Shown: positions 22,038 through 34,249 of the stretch, in pieces | How the letters are laid out: each line of letters starts with the position of its first letter | Numbering within the stretch: the first letter of the stretch is position 1 | Source: Galbula dea | Taxonomy: Eukaryota > Chordata > Aves > Piciformes > Galbulidae | Direction of reading: 5' to 3' | Assembly: GCA_013399015.1 (NCBI GenBank) | Contig: VWZX01000865.1 | Coordinates: 496,001 to 560,000 of the forward strand | Length of the DNA: 64,000 nt | Position numbers and translations under genes: made by a program | Notes under the pieces: generated by a model | What the model saw: the letters and a program-made list of their open reading frames with translations, nothing else | Database searches by the model: none | Told to the model about the DNA's origin: nothing

Positions 22038-25000
22038 ACAGGACTAAGGAGTAACTGTTCACATTGTTCAGCATGCTACTCCTGCTAGTCTTACAGAACA
22101 ATAACCAGAGCTTGCAGGAGTTCTTTGCAGAGGCCAGAAGGAAAACAGCACCTTTAGTATAACCACAGTGGAATAAACAGGAGAAATTTACCCTATTTTG
22201 TTGCAAGGCATCATGAATTTCATTGCTGCTAGGTCCATGAATCAGGTTTACCAGAGAAGGAGAAAGGGCACACACCAAGCACAGATGGTTTCTTAAGTAG
22301 CCCTTCATCAAGTCCCAAAGGACTTTTCTTTCCCCTTCTTTCTCTTTTTGGCTCCAGCACTTGGAATCAAGGAAAAGGAAAGACAGAAGGAAAGGAGGGA
22401 CAAAACTACCACACACTCTCCCCACCCCCAGCAAGAATAAAGACAACATAATTCAGCTCTCTGAATCACCCATGGAGTGTGTTATTCATGGGGGATTTTG
22501 AGTCCTGTCTCATTACCCAGGACTGAGACCAAGTCTCTCCTGCCTCTTCCACAGTGTCTATCTGCAGCATGAAGAATGCCTGCAAGTGTTTTCAGGACAA
22601 AGGTGTTTTTTCATAGGATAGTAGAAGGAGCAGGAGCAAATCTGCACAGGCTTGCTGACTGGAAGAGAAGATGATGATTATCTAGGGGAGACAGTCACAA
22701 AAATGCTGCTCACTGCTGCTGTGAGCAACCAGCATTCCCAGCAGGGTGTACTGCTGCTGGCTGGATCCTGCAGTTGACTTCATCTGTCCTCTCTCCTCTC
22801 TTAGCACTTGCACAGGCATGAGTGTATAAATTGCCTTTCCAGATGCTGGGATGTTAAACAAAGCTAACAGCAGGCATGCAAAGGCTATTTTTTGAGGTGG
22901 TGTGTTTTCCACTAAAGATCAGCTCAAGATGGGAAGGAGGAATTAGCTGAAGAAGGAATAAATGACATATCCAGTTGATGGGAATTAAGAAGTGAATTAC
23001 TTTCACTCTTTGCCCTTTAACTGCTGCTTGTACAAGAGCTATCTCAATTTAGGCAAGTAAAAACTTCATTTTTGTCTGATGTTGCATTTGGAGAGATAAA
23101 GACATTAGGTTGTGAACTGTGGGAGTGGGAGCTGAGACAAAACCTTGCTCTGAATTAAGACTGCCCAGAGAACAAAACCCAAAACATATATAATATGGGA
23201 ATAAATGATTCTTCATTAGAAGAGAGAAAAATGAATAGTGGAAAGCCCCAGGGACTGACAGGTACACTGTTGTTGTGAGAATCTTCAATAAGCTAGAAGA
23301 TTAATTAAACAAGAGATGTTTTATTAAGGTGGGAAGACTTAAGACACCTTTCAGCAGAGTTTAACAGAACAAAAAGTGGTAACCTCATTGGCAGGCTAGA
23401 ATTAATCCAACTCATTTATTCCAAGGTAGTGAAAATTACAAGAAACCAAAGAGGCTTTGCACAGGTTCTGGGTGGTTCCCTGAAAACTCCAGAACTGCCT
23501 CAGAAAGCACCAGGAGAGCATCCACACAGTGCCTAGCAACAGGCTGGCAAGCTGAGAAAATGCTTAGTCACATTCAGAAGACAGGATATGGAAGGAGGAC
23601 ACAGAACTGACAATTCCCCTCCCCATTAAACCACTGCATTTGGTTAACTTCCTTAAAAGAAACCTTTCAGAGGAAAGCAACCATGCTAAAAGCCTTCCAG
23701 CAGAACAGGAAGGACTCAGATTTCCTGATGACTCTCTCTCTCCTGCAAGACCCTTTCTACTTAGCAATGCAGTTAAGTCTTCCCAGGACCATGGCCTCCT
23801 TTCCTAGGACCCTGCTGTTCCCAGAACTTTCCCTGCCCTTTCCCAGGGCACAAATATTTGTATCCAGTGAGGCAGAGAAGTGCAGTCCCCACTGAAAGCT
23901 CCCATATTAGTCCTAGGAGGGAGAGAGACTAGGTCAGTATGGTAAAAGGATGAAGTTTTCCTCTCTAAAAGAACTAGATTTCCTCTCTTGTGAGTGTGCT
24001 CAAGAAAAAACAGAATTCCCTGGAGGTGGCCAACTCTCCAAGTCAGCTTTCTCTGGTGAAGACATTAGGGTCCCCTAGCACTCTTTAATTATCATGAAGA
24101 ACAGGGGGAAACTCTGGGGTCACAGAAGATCAGCATCACCCAAGCATCTTCCAAAAACTTCAGGCCTGCTGCTCAAAGCAAAATAACAAAGGAGAAGGTC
24201 CATGACAGGATTCTACTGTCAAGCTGCCTCCTTGGCTTATCTTTTATGACTGTAGGCACCACTTGCAAACTTCAAGCTGATGGATTACATCCTAAATGAG
24301 GTCAGAAGCAGCAGAGAACAATTAGTGATATTAGTCTGGCACTGCCCTCTGCCTGATCCATTAATCTTAAGCAGGGGCCCACACTCCATAATATTGAAAA
24401 CCAACACACACATTCCACAGGAAAATCCCTCTGGTACATAATCAAATTCTGAAAGCCACTCATATGGGATATTAGTAAACTAAAGAGTGAAGCAAAATTA
24501 AAAGACCTGATATTTACATCCAGTGAAACAGCATTTGGGGTCGTGTTTGCCAGCTTAGAGTCACGAGGACACTAATTCTCATCCCTAAAACCAGAAGCTG
24601 ATTGCCAGCTGGGATTAGGAAAGAATTCCCTCTCTTTCTCTCCTAGGCTACCAGAGTACATCTGGTGGGGGCTGATTATCTTCTAGAAAACACTGGAAGG
24701 AAGAATAATTGAATTTATTATCATTGGAGAAGCTGAATTGATTGGATCAATGATCTTCCATGATGGTATGACAACTTTCTGAATAGCCCAATACTTCAAA
24801 CCATGGATGAAAGAATCAGAGAGGTTTCTACTTGCTCTTCTTTCCTCTGCTCTCACCCTCACCTACAGCAGTTCAAAAGGTAAAAGCCTCATCTTCATTT
24901 CCACAGATTCTTCATTGTGTCAGCTACAGACAACCTGGATACATCTTTTTCTGGCAGAAGGATTGCAAAAATCTATTCTAGGTCAATGACTTCCCCTGTC

Positions 25001-25585
25001 AGGATCAGTCAAAGTGTTCAGAAGGAGAAAAAGAAATCACTAAGTATTGGTATTAGGCAAGCTCCCTGAAGAGCTATTGACTGCATTTGGTGCAAAGGAT
25101 GAAGCAGCAGCTTTAATATCACTCTGTTCATCAGTGCCCTCTCTTTGCAACTCATCTCACAGAAGGAACCTTGGTACAAAAAGAGCTGGCAGGCACTTTT
25201 GACTAGATGAAGGACAAAGTGATTGTGTGTATGTAATGCTGTGGGTTCTAAATGTGAGGTAATGCCAGTGAAACACACAGAAACATCTGAACATGACACC
25301 AGCAGAAAGGTCCATGCAGTTGAGGCTACAGTCACAAAGATAAAGGAGCTCTACAGCACCCATTAAACTGACTACTAAATAGCAGATAGAGTCAACTTTC
25401 TTCCTAGAAGCTGGTACAGTGCTGTGGTGTAGATTTAGGCCAAGGAACAGTGCTGATAACACTGTTTAATTATTGCTGAGGAGTGCTTACACACAGGCAA
25501 GGCCTTTTCTGCTCCTCACACCAGTGGTGAGGCTGGAGGTACACCAGAAGGTAGGAGGGGACACAGCTGGGACCAAAGGAATATT

Positions 25586-25720
25586 CACAGAATCATTCAG
25601 GCTGGAAGAGACCTCTGAGGTCATCAAATCCAACTGTCAATCTGTTGGCCCTAAGTACCAAATCTTTTTTGAACCCCTCCAGGGATGATGACTCCACCAC
25701 TGCCCTGGGCAGCCTGTTCA
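25586..25720 (-). mobile_element. CR1 LINE, short 3' fragment
   Basis: Antisense CR1 of the ATCATCAAATCCAACTGTCA type, ending in the CTCCACCACTGCCCTGGGCA block. It lies 5' end to 5' end with the sense CR1 at 25738, which is a different subfamily. Confidence 0.88.
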
Positions 25721-25737
25721 CCATGTGATGCCATGCT

Positions 25738-26104
25738 CAGCTTGGAAGGAAGGAAAGGCTCTGAGGAGACCTTACTGCAGCCTTGCAATAATTAATTAGA
25801 GCCTATAAGAAAGATGGGGATAAACTATTTAGTAGGGTCTGTAGGGACAGGACAAGGGGAAATGCTTTTCAACTAAAAGAGGGGAGATATAAAGAAGAAA
25901 TATTTCACACTGAGGGTGGTGAAACACTGGCACAAGTTGTCCAAGCAGGTGGGAGATGTCCCATCCCTAAAACCATTCCAGGTCAGGTTGTTTGGGGCTC
26001 TGAGCAACCTGATCTAGTTGAAGAAGTCCCTGCTGACTGCAGGAAGGGTTGGACTAGATGACCTTTAAATATCCCTTCCAACCTAAAACTATTCTATGCC
26101 TGAA
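25738..26104 (+). mobile_element. CR1 LINE, 5'-truncated
   Basis: Sense CR1: CTCAGCTTGGAAGGAAGG, GACCTTACTGCAGCC, CTCTGAGCAACCTGATCTAG, GGTTGGACTAGATGACCTTT and a terminal TATTCTATG. Confidence 0.9.
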
Positions 26105-26129
26105 GTGATGGCATTTGTCTTCCCAAGTA

Positions 26130-26305
26130 ACTGTTAGATGTGATGGAGCCCTGCTCTCCTGGAGATGCCTGGACACCTGCCTGCCAATGGGAGGTGGGGA
26201 ATGAATTCCTTGCTTTGCCTTCTGCATGCTGCTTTTGCTTCACCTCTTAAATTGTACCTCAGCCCAGGAGATTTCTCACTACCCAGGTGAAGCAGGAGTG
26301 GCAGC
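26130..26305 (+). mobile_element. Old LTR-like remnant (avian ERV, tentative)
   Basis: The run GAATGAATTCCTTGCTTTGC, then CTGCTTTTGCTTCACCTCTT, AAATTGT and CCAGGAGATTTCTCACTACC resembles the 3' part of a common avian ERV LTR as I remember it. No termini or target duplication are visible, so this is a weak call. Confidence 0.45.
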
Positions 26306-27072
26306 TGGGGTTAAAGCACAACACAGGCAGGTAGGTCTGTATGTGATTTGTCCTGTGAAAGGAGGACTCAAGAAGTTGCCTTGTGTTGATTTAGGTGAGG
26401 TGTGAGGCTGCCCATTGCCTGTACACTTGTAGTTCAGCTAGGACACCCACCACAGGAACAGCAGAAAGGTATTTATTTAGCAATAACCTTTTTACTGCTC
26501 CTGCCTCCCACAGTGACATGGATCATTAACAGCAGCTCCCAAGGGAACTGTGCCCTCAAAGGTCAGCAGCAACACTCCATGCTCTGCCAACAGGCAGGAG
26601 CTGATGGCTGTAAACAAGAGAGGGATTTTTGTCCCACAAGATCCTCTGATGTTGTTCCTAAGGTTCTGGAGCAGTTCAGGTGCAGAAACAAGCACTCTCT
26701 GCCCAAGAGTAGAGAGCAGGGATTTCTCCATCCCAGCTCTAACACAGCTGGAAGTGGGAAAGAGCTACTGGTAGGAAACAATTGCTCTCTTCACAAAAGC
26801 AGCAGCAGGCAGAGCTCTGTTGTCATACAGCAAAAGAACAGTCAGAGAGATAAAAACACATCATTTTCTGTCATATCTAAATTTCTCACTATTAGCTCTC
26901 TCTTACCTTAAAAGCATATGTTTCAACCTACAGGGAAGCCAAAACATCAAGCATCCTGAAATCTCTACCTCCAAAACTCAGCTTCCTAGAACCATTTCTG
27001 ATTTTGAGGAGCTAAAACCAAGACAGTTCATCAGTGGGAGCAGAGCATCAGACAAGTCAAGAGCCCAGGACC

Positions 27073-27187
27073 TGAGCATGCTGGCTGGGGCTGTGAGCAA
27101 TCTGATGTAGTGGGAGGTGTCCCTGGCAGGCAGGGGGGTTGGAACTAGCTGATCTTTCAGGTCCCTTCCAACTCTGACAATTCTGGG
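27073..27187 (+). mobile_element. CR1 LINE, short 3' fragment
   Basis: Sense CR1 3' end with GGGAGGTGTCCCTGGCAGGC, GGTTGGAACTAGCTGATCTT and the CAACTCTGACAATTCT ending. The same ending marks the two young copies at 39200 and 45119. Confidence 0.88.
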
Positions 27188-28009
27188 GCTATTATTTTAT
27201 GAGGGTTTTTAATCTAGTTGTGTCACTGGGTTTTTCTCATGAAAGCTCCATACCTTAAGCTCACCTACAAGGGCAAGTGCAGAAGCTCACACATCTCTTC
27301 CTTGATAAATGAGACCTGTCAGAAGGCAGTGCTCCCACTGCACAGGATAGATAGTACACCTTGAGAACATCACCTCAACCACACTGAAGAAATACTTTTT
27401 ATGCTCCACTATTTTGTGACAAAAGGGTCTAGAGTGCAGCCAGTCTGACTGCACTTTACTTCCTCAAGAGAAGATTTTGGGAGCACTCTATGGAAGAACT
27501 GTTCTCTCCTTCTTCCCTCCTCCAAAGCCATTATTCTTCCAGGGAAGTAAGTATTGTGTTCTGTAACTGATGCAATAACAACTACATGAATGAAGCCAGT
27601 TATAAATGTATCTAATCCATATTTTATGAGAGCTTTGCTTTGGGTTTGGGGTTCTTTTTGAGCTAAAATATCATTCTAGGATCAAACATAAAATACACAT
27701 AGCATTTGCTTTATGTACCAAAATACAGGAAGACATTATTCTCTTTCATAAAGATTTTATCATCCAAGATCCCAACTCTGCAGAAATCCTAATAAAATAT
27801 ATATTCATTTTGATAGTTAACTCAGTAGGAACCCTCCCAGCATGTGTGAGGCTTGGCAGAAACAGTACTGATGGAACTAAAACTGTACATGGTACAGAGA
27901 AATATATATATTCACCTGTAATTACACTCCAGTTCCTAATAACTTTTGTCCTAAATAACCTCTTTCAAATCAAACCACCCCCAAGATTCTTTGCAGAATC
28001 CACATTCCT

Positions 28010-28027
28010 TATATATATATATATATA
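28010..28027. repeat. (TA)n microsatellite
   Basis: About nine TA dinucleotides in the long intron, a low-complexity run. Confidence 0.9.
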
Positions 28028-28315
28028 GCACCACCATCTGAGGGGGACTGCATCTGTTACCAGCAGTAGTTTAGCCATGCTTCAAAAGAAGTCAGCCCTT
28101 AAGTCATTAATTAAAGCTGTACTCCCTAGAGGGGCCTTTGAGAGAGAGCCACAGGGTGACAACAGAAGGGTTGTTGCTTTGCTTTGCATTTCTTTTGTAG
28201 AGTTGAACCTTCAAGGAAATGAATAAGCACTTAAAGAGAAAAGCTATGTGGCTGCACAGGTTTTTAAATGGCAAAACAGTTCCTTTCTAGGGAAACCCTG
28301 TTCTCATTAATTCCC

Positions 28316-28488
28316 ATTTTAATGCCTTGTGTTCACCCCAGCTCAGGATTCTCCTTTGCAGCACATGCTCCATTTTCTAACCCTGTTCTTATTCATTGAC
28401 AAACATTTTAGAGCTTTGTATTCACAGCAGTTCAGGCTTTTCCTTGCAGCCTGTGTGAACATTTTCTAACCCAGCCATTATTTGCTGG
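28316..28488 (+). repeat. Imperfect tandem duplication, two units of about 89 bp
   Basis: Unit 1 starts at 28316 and unit 2 at 28405. Both contain TTGTGTTCAC or TTGTATTCAC, then CAGCTCAGG or CAGTTCAGG, CCTTTGCAGC or CCTTGCAGC, and CATTTTCTAACCC. Identity is about 70% by eye, so the event is old. Confidence 0.7.
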
Positions 28489-29029
28489 ATCTTTAGAGGG
28501 AAGCCTTTCAAGGAACCAGAGGACAGGAACAGAGAGGCACTCAGAGATGGTGCAGGGGCTCAGGTAGCTCAATGAATGAATGCTGGGATGTTACTCTCCT
28601 AACTCAGCAGCTGCTAACACTACTGCACCAGTGCTCCCTGCTTTTCTCCTCCAGCCCTGGGGCAGTAAGGTGGCCAGTCTCCCCTGTGGAAGAGCAGGGA
28701 GGAGTTTCAGTGGCAGCACAGTTTCCATCTGGCCAACACCCATGACTTTCCTCATTCCAGCTAATACAAACAATTGGAAGTCCATGGAGATCTAAACCAG
28801 CAAAGAGTCATCTTCTTTGTGCAATTTCAGCTTGTTTCAGTGGTCTAAAATCTAAGGCCAAATCAAATTCTCTATTACCATAGCTCATCCCTGTCCTGGG
28901 GTAAAAGCAGAGAAGACACAGAGAGGCCAAACCCCACTGAATCCACCTGAGCATACTGAGAGTCCTGTGACAGAAGCCAGGTAATTTTAAGCATTCAAGC
29001 ACTAGTTTTTTTCCTTCTGTAACACTCAC

Positions 29030-29134
29030 CTGACCTTCCCTTTGGTATTTCTAAGGACAGTGGCAGCAAAATTTTGTGTAACACCAACCAGGCTGATGCC
29101 ATCAACTTCCACAATCTGGTCATTCACTTGGATC
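29030..29134 (-). CDS. PPP1R9A: PPP1R9A exon: C-terminal half of the PDZ domain
   Basis: The exon is 105 bp and encodes 34 full codons, from IQVNDQIVEVDGISLVG to NTKGKV, with split Arg codons on both sides. The wording is a standard PDZ second half: the IQVNDQIVEVDG strand-turn-strand, then the ligand-groove helix in VTQNFAATVLRNT. The acceptor is CTCACAG and the donor GTGAGT. It lies 4.5 kb downstream of the first PDZ exon and 14.1 kb upstream of the next exon, so the PDZ domain is spread over nearly 19 kb of genomic DNA. KGKV carries Lys where I recall Asn in the mammalian protein, a mild change at the domain surface. Confidence 0.95.
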
Positions 29135-32100
29135 CTGTGAGGAGAAAAGCATAAACACATCAAGAACTGGGTGAATCAAATTCCTGGGGAATGTTCAGCA
29201 AAACTTAGCAGAGAGAGAGCCTCTGAGTTTCATTTTAAATCCAGGCTTCAGAAAGAAAAACTCAGTCATGAAATGGTTGAGGGAAACATGAAAAATGCAT
29301 CATTTCTTCCACACTGACCTCTCATCAATCCAGCTTCCAAGTGACCATTGCAATTAACAGCATCAATTATCCACTCCCTTTGCTGTATAGAAATGCAGCA
29401 AGACAAAAAACTCTTGGAAGTTGTCATATGACTTCAATTAAAAGAGATACTTGAACAGTTCTGATATCATTGTTTCCTAGACCAATCTACAAAAAAACCA
29501 GCCTAAGACAGAGCTCTGGTATTTCATGTTCATGGAAAAAAACTGCAATATTTAACTGAAACAACCTGCTCATCTGTGGGGAAAAAGAGATTGGGCATCA
29601 GACCTAATGGTGACATACTCTCTTAAAATATTTCATCTAACTTGCTCCAGAATGATGAATTCCCAGTGCAAGGGTGATCTTACTGCACACAATAATAAGA
29701 GCTTGGGAGTGTTTTAATGGGGAGTCTCTCTTTGAAATCAAACACCTATTTATAGCCAATACTTTGTTTGATGCAGGAAAAGTTAGGTGGAATACAAAAC
29801 CTGCTGCTTTCTTCTGCAGAAGGCATTGCTATGAAAGCCCTAGAGCAGGCATGGGGCTCCTCTGGATTACAAATGCTTGGAAGGAGGAATGCTGCACTAA
29901 AATGTCCTCTAGAAATGCATCAACTCCTATCATTTCAGAAATGAAATAAATACCACATTCAGCACTAGCCAAAGGGAACCATTTTCAACTACTTTCACAG
30001 ATGCTACTGAGCCAAACCAGAGAGTTTCCAAAGGAACCAAGAAACAGCCCTGAAAAAATCCCATTTAAATGATAGGAAAACACCTAAATTAAGGTATTTA
30101 ATGTGTTAGGATATCCTGGTGCTAAGACTTCCATTCAAAGAAAGACAGAGGCTTCAAAAGAGGGCTGAAGCCTTTTGACTTGGAGCACTCATTTCTCTGT
30201 CAAGGCTGAGGCAATGCTCATGTGTTCAAGCAGTCTCCTCAGTTCTTTGGACTCCACTGACAAGAAATACAGGCTGTTTTAATTTGGCAGCCTCACATCA
30301 CAGAATGTTACTGTGTTCTGGGCAGGATCTCCATTCTCTGTAAGAGACCTTGAAAGTTCTGGGCAGGATCTCCCTTCTGTATGTAAGAGACCTTGAAAAC
30401 AGGATCTTCTGACAGCCTAGGAACTCCTCTCTTGAAAAGGACAATCAGGCATTTTAAGCTCAGAATTTGATGTTAATTTTCACTGAGGCATTTAATAAAT
30501 CCACCAATGACATCAGGAATGATTGTCTTTTGCTACTGCAAAAAAATGACTTATTTAGTAGTTCCAAGAAAAGAAGTTTAAGAAGTTGGTGCCCATTGAG
30601 TGGGAAGTTGTCAACCTCTTGGCTGAAAACTAAACAGGGGAAGAAGAGATTCCTTTTTGGTGGCAGTTTAGCTACTTTATACACTTGACTATGCAGTGGA
30701 CTTGCAGTGCTCACACAGATATGCAGTCATACTCTCCTGGATACCCTCCTCTTCCTTGGGCATCCCTTCTCCAGCTCCACTCCCACTGTAGCTCTGTACC
30801 TGTAGGCTAGCCCTAACCTCCCAAAACAAGCCACCCCAGCACCCAAATATTCTCAGAGCCATGTTCTCTGGGCAGCCTTCCCTTCAGAGCCCTCTCCAGC
30901 AGGAGCTCTAGGCTTCCTCTGTCTCTCAAACCTCATTTCCAACAGGGCTGAAAAGTTAATTCAAAGCCTGAATTGCAGACATTTAACTGCTTTTATCATT
31001 GATGACATCAGTCCTGATGATGATGATTATCTTCTAATGCTCATGATTTTAACTCTTTGCCTCTGTGAAGCAGCACCTCCACCAAGTTGCAGCTACAGAA
31101 GTGAACCAATGAAAGCTGAGCAAATTACTTGCACAGTTACTGTTCTGTGTGATGAAATGAAAACTTTACCCTGGGCAGAGACAATGTTTAGAGTATTTTT
31201 CAAGTTAAGAGCTGTCTAATGTTTCAAACCTGTTGCTCCCAGTACTCTCCCAAGACTTTAAAATGGGACTGACTCATCCTTCCAGTCATTTGAGAGGAGC
31301 AGCTATGAATTCACCCAGGAAAAGATCTTGGGTTTGATATTAAAATGATGGATTTCATACTTTCCACACTATTAATAAACTCCCTTATTACCTATCCACA
31401 CTCTTGCCTTTGGATTCACCTCACAGCACCCTCCTTGCTTACCCACTGCCACAAAATGCCTTTTGAGATGACAACCTGTTTGTTTACAGCCACATGAAGC
31501 AAGCCAGTAGTGGCCAGGCACTGAGAAACCTCTCTGTAGAGATGTTGGGTTTCCAAGGGAAGCAAATCCTTTAGATCCTGATTCAATGGGTCTTGGAATA
31601 AGAGATGGGAGTTATCCTACAGACACTGTGATGATGTAAACTGCAGTGGGAAGAGCCTGGTTGAAGGTTGCTGTGTGGTTCTTCATCATATCTGTTGCAC
31701 CTCCTGAAATATGGCTTTATTCTGTGGGAGGAGCCTGAGTTTTGCTGTCAGTGTTGCTGATTAACTGGGCTCTTCACACAGATGAAGTTCACAGGACTCT
31801 TTCCAGTTGATGCACTTCATTAGAGAACCAGCTGCTCCTGACTGAGAGGATTACATCTCCCTTTCCCAAGTGAATGAGCAGGCAGGTTCTCCAAGAGAAA
31901 AATCAGAGGGCTAGCCCTCAGCTGACTGAACACTCAGCCAGCTGAAACCCAACCCAAATATTCAATGGTCAAAGAAAGAGATTATCCTTTCCCAGCTGAC
32001 TTCCTCTCAGATGCCATCTAGGGAAATAAAAGAAGAGACTTGGGACTGAAGATTAACTTCTGTAGCCTACTCCAACGTGTGAATAATGAGAGGGAGAGAA

Positions 32101-33634
32101 AATAGAGCTCATCAGAGAGCAGTAATGAGTGACTCTGCTTTTCCACCAGCTTTCATACAGAATGCCAGTCCTGAGCTTACTGCCTTCTGGCTGAGCTCAA
32201 GCATAACAGGCAGAAAAAAAGCCCACTTAAATATCAATGGCTAAAGTCCTGACATCTTGAGGTGTCAGCTTCTTCATTTCCCTTCATCATTTTTAAGCCT
32301 GTGATAAATCAGTACTTGGCTTTCAAGCTGGTATCTTCTTGCCAAGACCTGTAAGGATACCTGCAAGCCCAGGTACACTTCAGGAGTTTCAGAGCAATGT
32401 TATTCACCTTTGCAAGCCCCTGCCATGTAGACAGAGCCTTCTGATTTCATTTGGGTGGGCTTCCACAGCAGAACAACCTTCTGCCTGGCTGCTAGGTTAC
32501 AGGTGCTCATCTGAAAGGAACATGTCACTGCAATGCCCTTTCTTTAGGAAGACAGCATCAGCTTTGTAGAGTTTATTCTTACACCATCCACCTGTGTTTG
32601 GGATTATTTACAACTCAAGAGGAAAAATAACTGATGGTTCAGCATAGAAGTAGAGAATGCATGGAAGTAGACCTAATAGCTCATAAGTAGACTTAATAGC
32701 TAATTAACTCATAAGTCATATTTTACTTGCATGTAAATTTACAGGGGGTTTGTACTGGGGCAGAACAACAAATGATCTGGGTTGGAAGCTAGTTGAAGAA
32801 TACTTTTCATTCTGAAATAATCTCATAGTCAAGTGGTTTTCTAACATGAAATGAGAAACACTGGCCAGATTGTGGCAGGTATGGTGTGATACACAGACAA
32901 CTCTGTCCCACATGACAGGGAATACTGCAAGTTCTAAAGGAATTCTTTATCCTGCACATACCAACTAAGCAATTCTAGAAGCAACCAGGTGTTGTATGAG
33001 CATCATGTAAGACTCCAAACACCAATTAATTTCTTCAGGGGGCAAGATTTCTAGTGCAGCTTCCTATTCCAATTGATTAAAGTATTTCCAGTGCTGTAGG
33101 GATGAAAATTGAACTCTGGAACAGAAGACTATGCATAAGAAGAAACACAAAGTAACAGCCTGTGTTAGTAAAACCTGAAAGGAGTCTAGTAAAGAGTTTA
33201 AGCATTCAGATTAATTATTTTCCTAATCAAATGTTGAGCAGAACTCTATTTCATAAGTACTGATTGTTTCAAGCTGGTTTGAAGCCAAAGGAACATGTGG
33301 GAGCTCAATACCTCTGAAATCTAAATTGCCTTCAAAAGCAAGACACAATTTGGACCCCCTCCAGCTTTACTCACTCCAAAGCATCTGCTTTTTTCAGTCA
33401 TCAATACCACACATCTTTGGCAAATCTCTTCTCCCTAAACAGTTGGAGCTCAGTTGCACCAAACTGCTGGCCTCTCCTGACCACATCAGCTTTTTGGCTC
33501 TTAGCATGGAAGTCTCTGAATTTCACAGCTTTGAGTTATCATGACATCCATGAAGTAAACAACTCTTGCTGATGAAAAGCATCCCTCCCAGTAACCACTG
33601 CTGGCAAAATGGAGAGAGACAAGGAAAGCTTTAC
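29135..33634 (-). other. PPP1R9A: PPP1R9A 4.5-kb intron splitting the PDZ domain
   Basis: GTAAAG donor and CTCACAG acceptor. It holds a short tandem duplication at 30315-30398 and no CR1 or LTR that I recognise, so it is the longest repeat-poor stretch here. Low-complexity GATGAT runs occur near 31015 and a partial direct repeat (AAGTAGAC..TAATAGCT) near 32665-32705. Confidence 0.75.
30315..30398 (+). repeat. Tandem duplication, two units of 41 and 43 bp
   Basis: GTTCTGGGCAGGATCTCC, then TGTAAGAGACCTTGAAA occurs at 30315-30355 and again at 30356-30398 with few differences. A recent local slippage or duplication. Confidence 0.88.
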
Positions 33635-33755
33635 CTGCCATCTCGTTCTGCTGCCCCACCTTCAGTTACTGTCTTGACAAATATTCCCAGTTTTTCCAGG
33701 CCTGCATCTGCTCCAACTCCCATTCCAATAATGCTTATGCCAAGTCCATCTTCAT
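33635..33755 (-). CDS. PPP1R9A: PPP1R9A exon: N-terminal half of the PDZ domain
   Basis: The exon is 121 bp, completing one codon, encoding 39 codons and leaving two bases. It encodes EDGLGISIIGMGVGAD through EGGAAERDG. GLGI is the carboxylate-binding loop of the PDZ fold (the GLGF position), and GIFVKTVTEGGAA covers the following strands and the turn typical of PDZ domains. The acceptor is TTGACAG and the donor GTAAAG. The final AG joins G of the next exon to make Arg. The neurabin PDZ is known to bind the C terminus of p70 S6 kinase and to sit rigidly beside the PP1-binding segment. No residue looks lost compared with the family as I recall it. Confidence 0.95.
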
Positions 33756-34249
33756 CTGTCAAAAACAAGCAAAGTGGAAGCAAAAACTTCATTGGATTTG
33801 TACAGCTGGCTGGTAGGTTAACATTCCTGCTTTAGTCCCTCTTGTTTTCTATGTCAGTAAGATTAATAATCTCTTTCTTCCTTTTAAAAAAAACCCTGTT
33901 CTGCTACCATTTTAATTACACACCCCAAAATATCACCTTCTTGCTTAGGAGGAGCTTAGAACAACCAGCAAGATTTGTACTCTTCCAGTGGAGGATGAAC
34001 ACATTGCACCTAACACTGTGGAAAATCAGATGTTAAATGAATTCACCCAAAATATGCCTCTCAGGGAAGGAAAGACCTGTATGGCTCTGAGCTGGGTTTT
34101 TAACTCCTTATTGAACACTTCCTGAAACCAAAACAGCCAAGGTGACTCCATGAGATTGATGGGAGACTCAAGATCTAACTCTGTAGGCATGTGTGGACTT
34201 CCTCAGACTTGTAGATGAGTGTCCCAGGGACTGGAAAAGGCACCCAGAT

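Larger units (their letters stand above)
14923..29029 (-). other. PPP1R9A: PPP1R9A 14.1-kb intron rich in CR1
   Basis: This is the longest complete intron. 14923-16896 and 17015-18810 hold nothing recognised. From 16897 on it carries CR1 pieces at 16897, 18811, 19386, 20576, 21953, 25586, 25738 and 27073, an old LTR-like remnant at 26130-26305, a TA run at 28010-28027 and an imperfect tandem duplication at 28316-28488. The gaps 22038-25585 and 27188-28009 show no feature I can name. Confidence 0.8.

Noticed and set aside
21931..22449. Open frame of 172 codons on the minus strand, the longest in the window
   Set aside because: It begins inside a CR1 fragment, has no family resemblance or domain, and lies in the middle of a neurabin intron without coherent splice sites.
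26402..26911. Open frame of 169 codons on the plus strand
   Set aside because: Composition is random-looking with no recognised motif, and competing frames overlap on both strands. No evidence of a gene.
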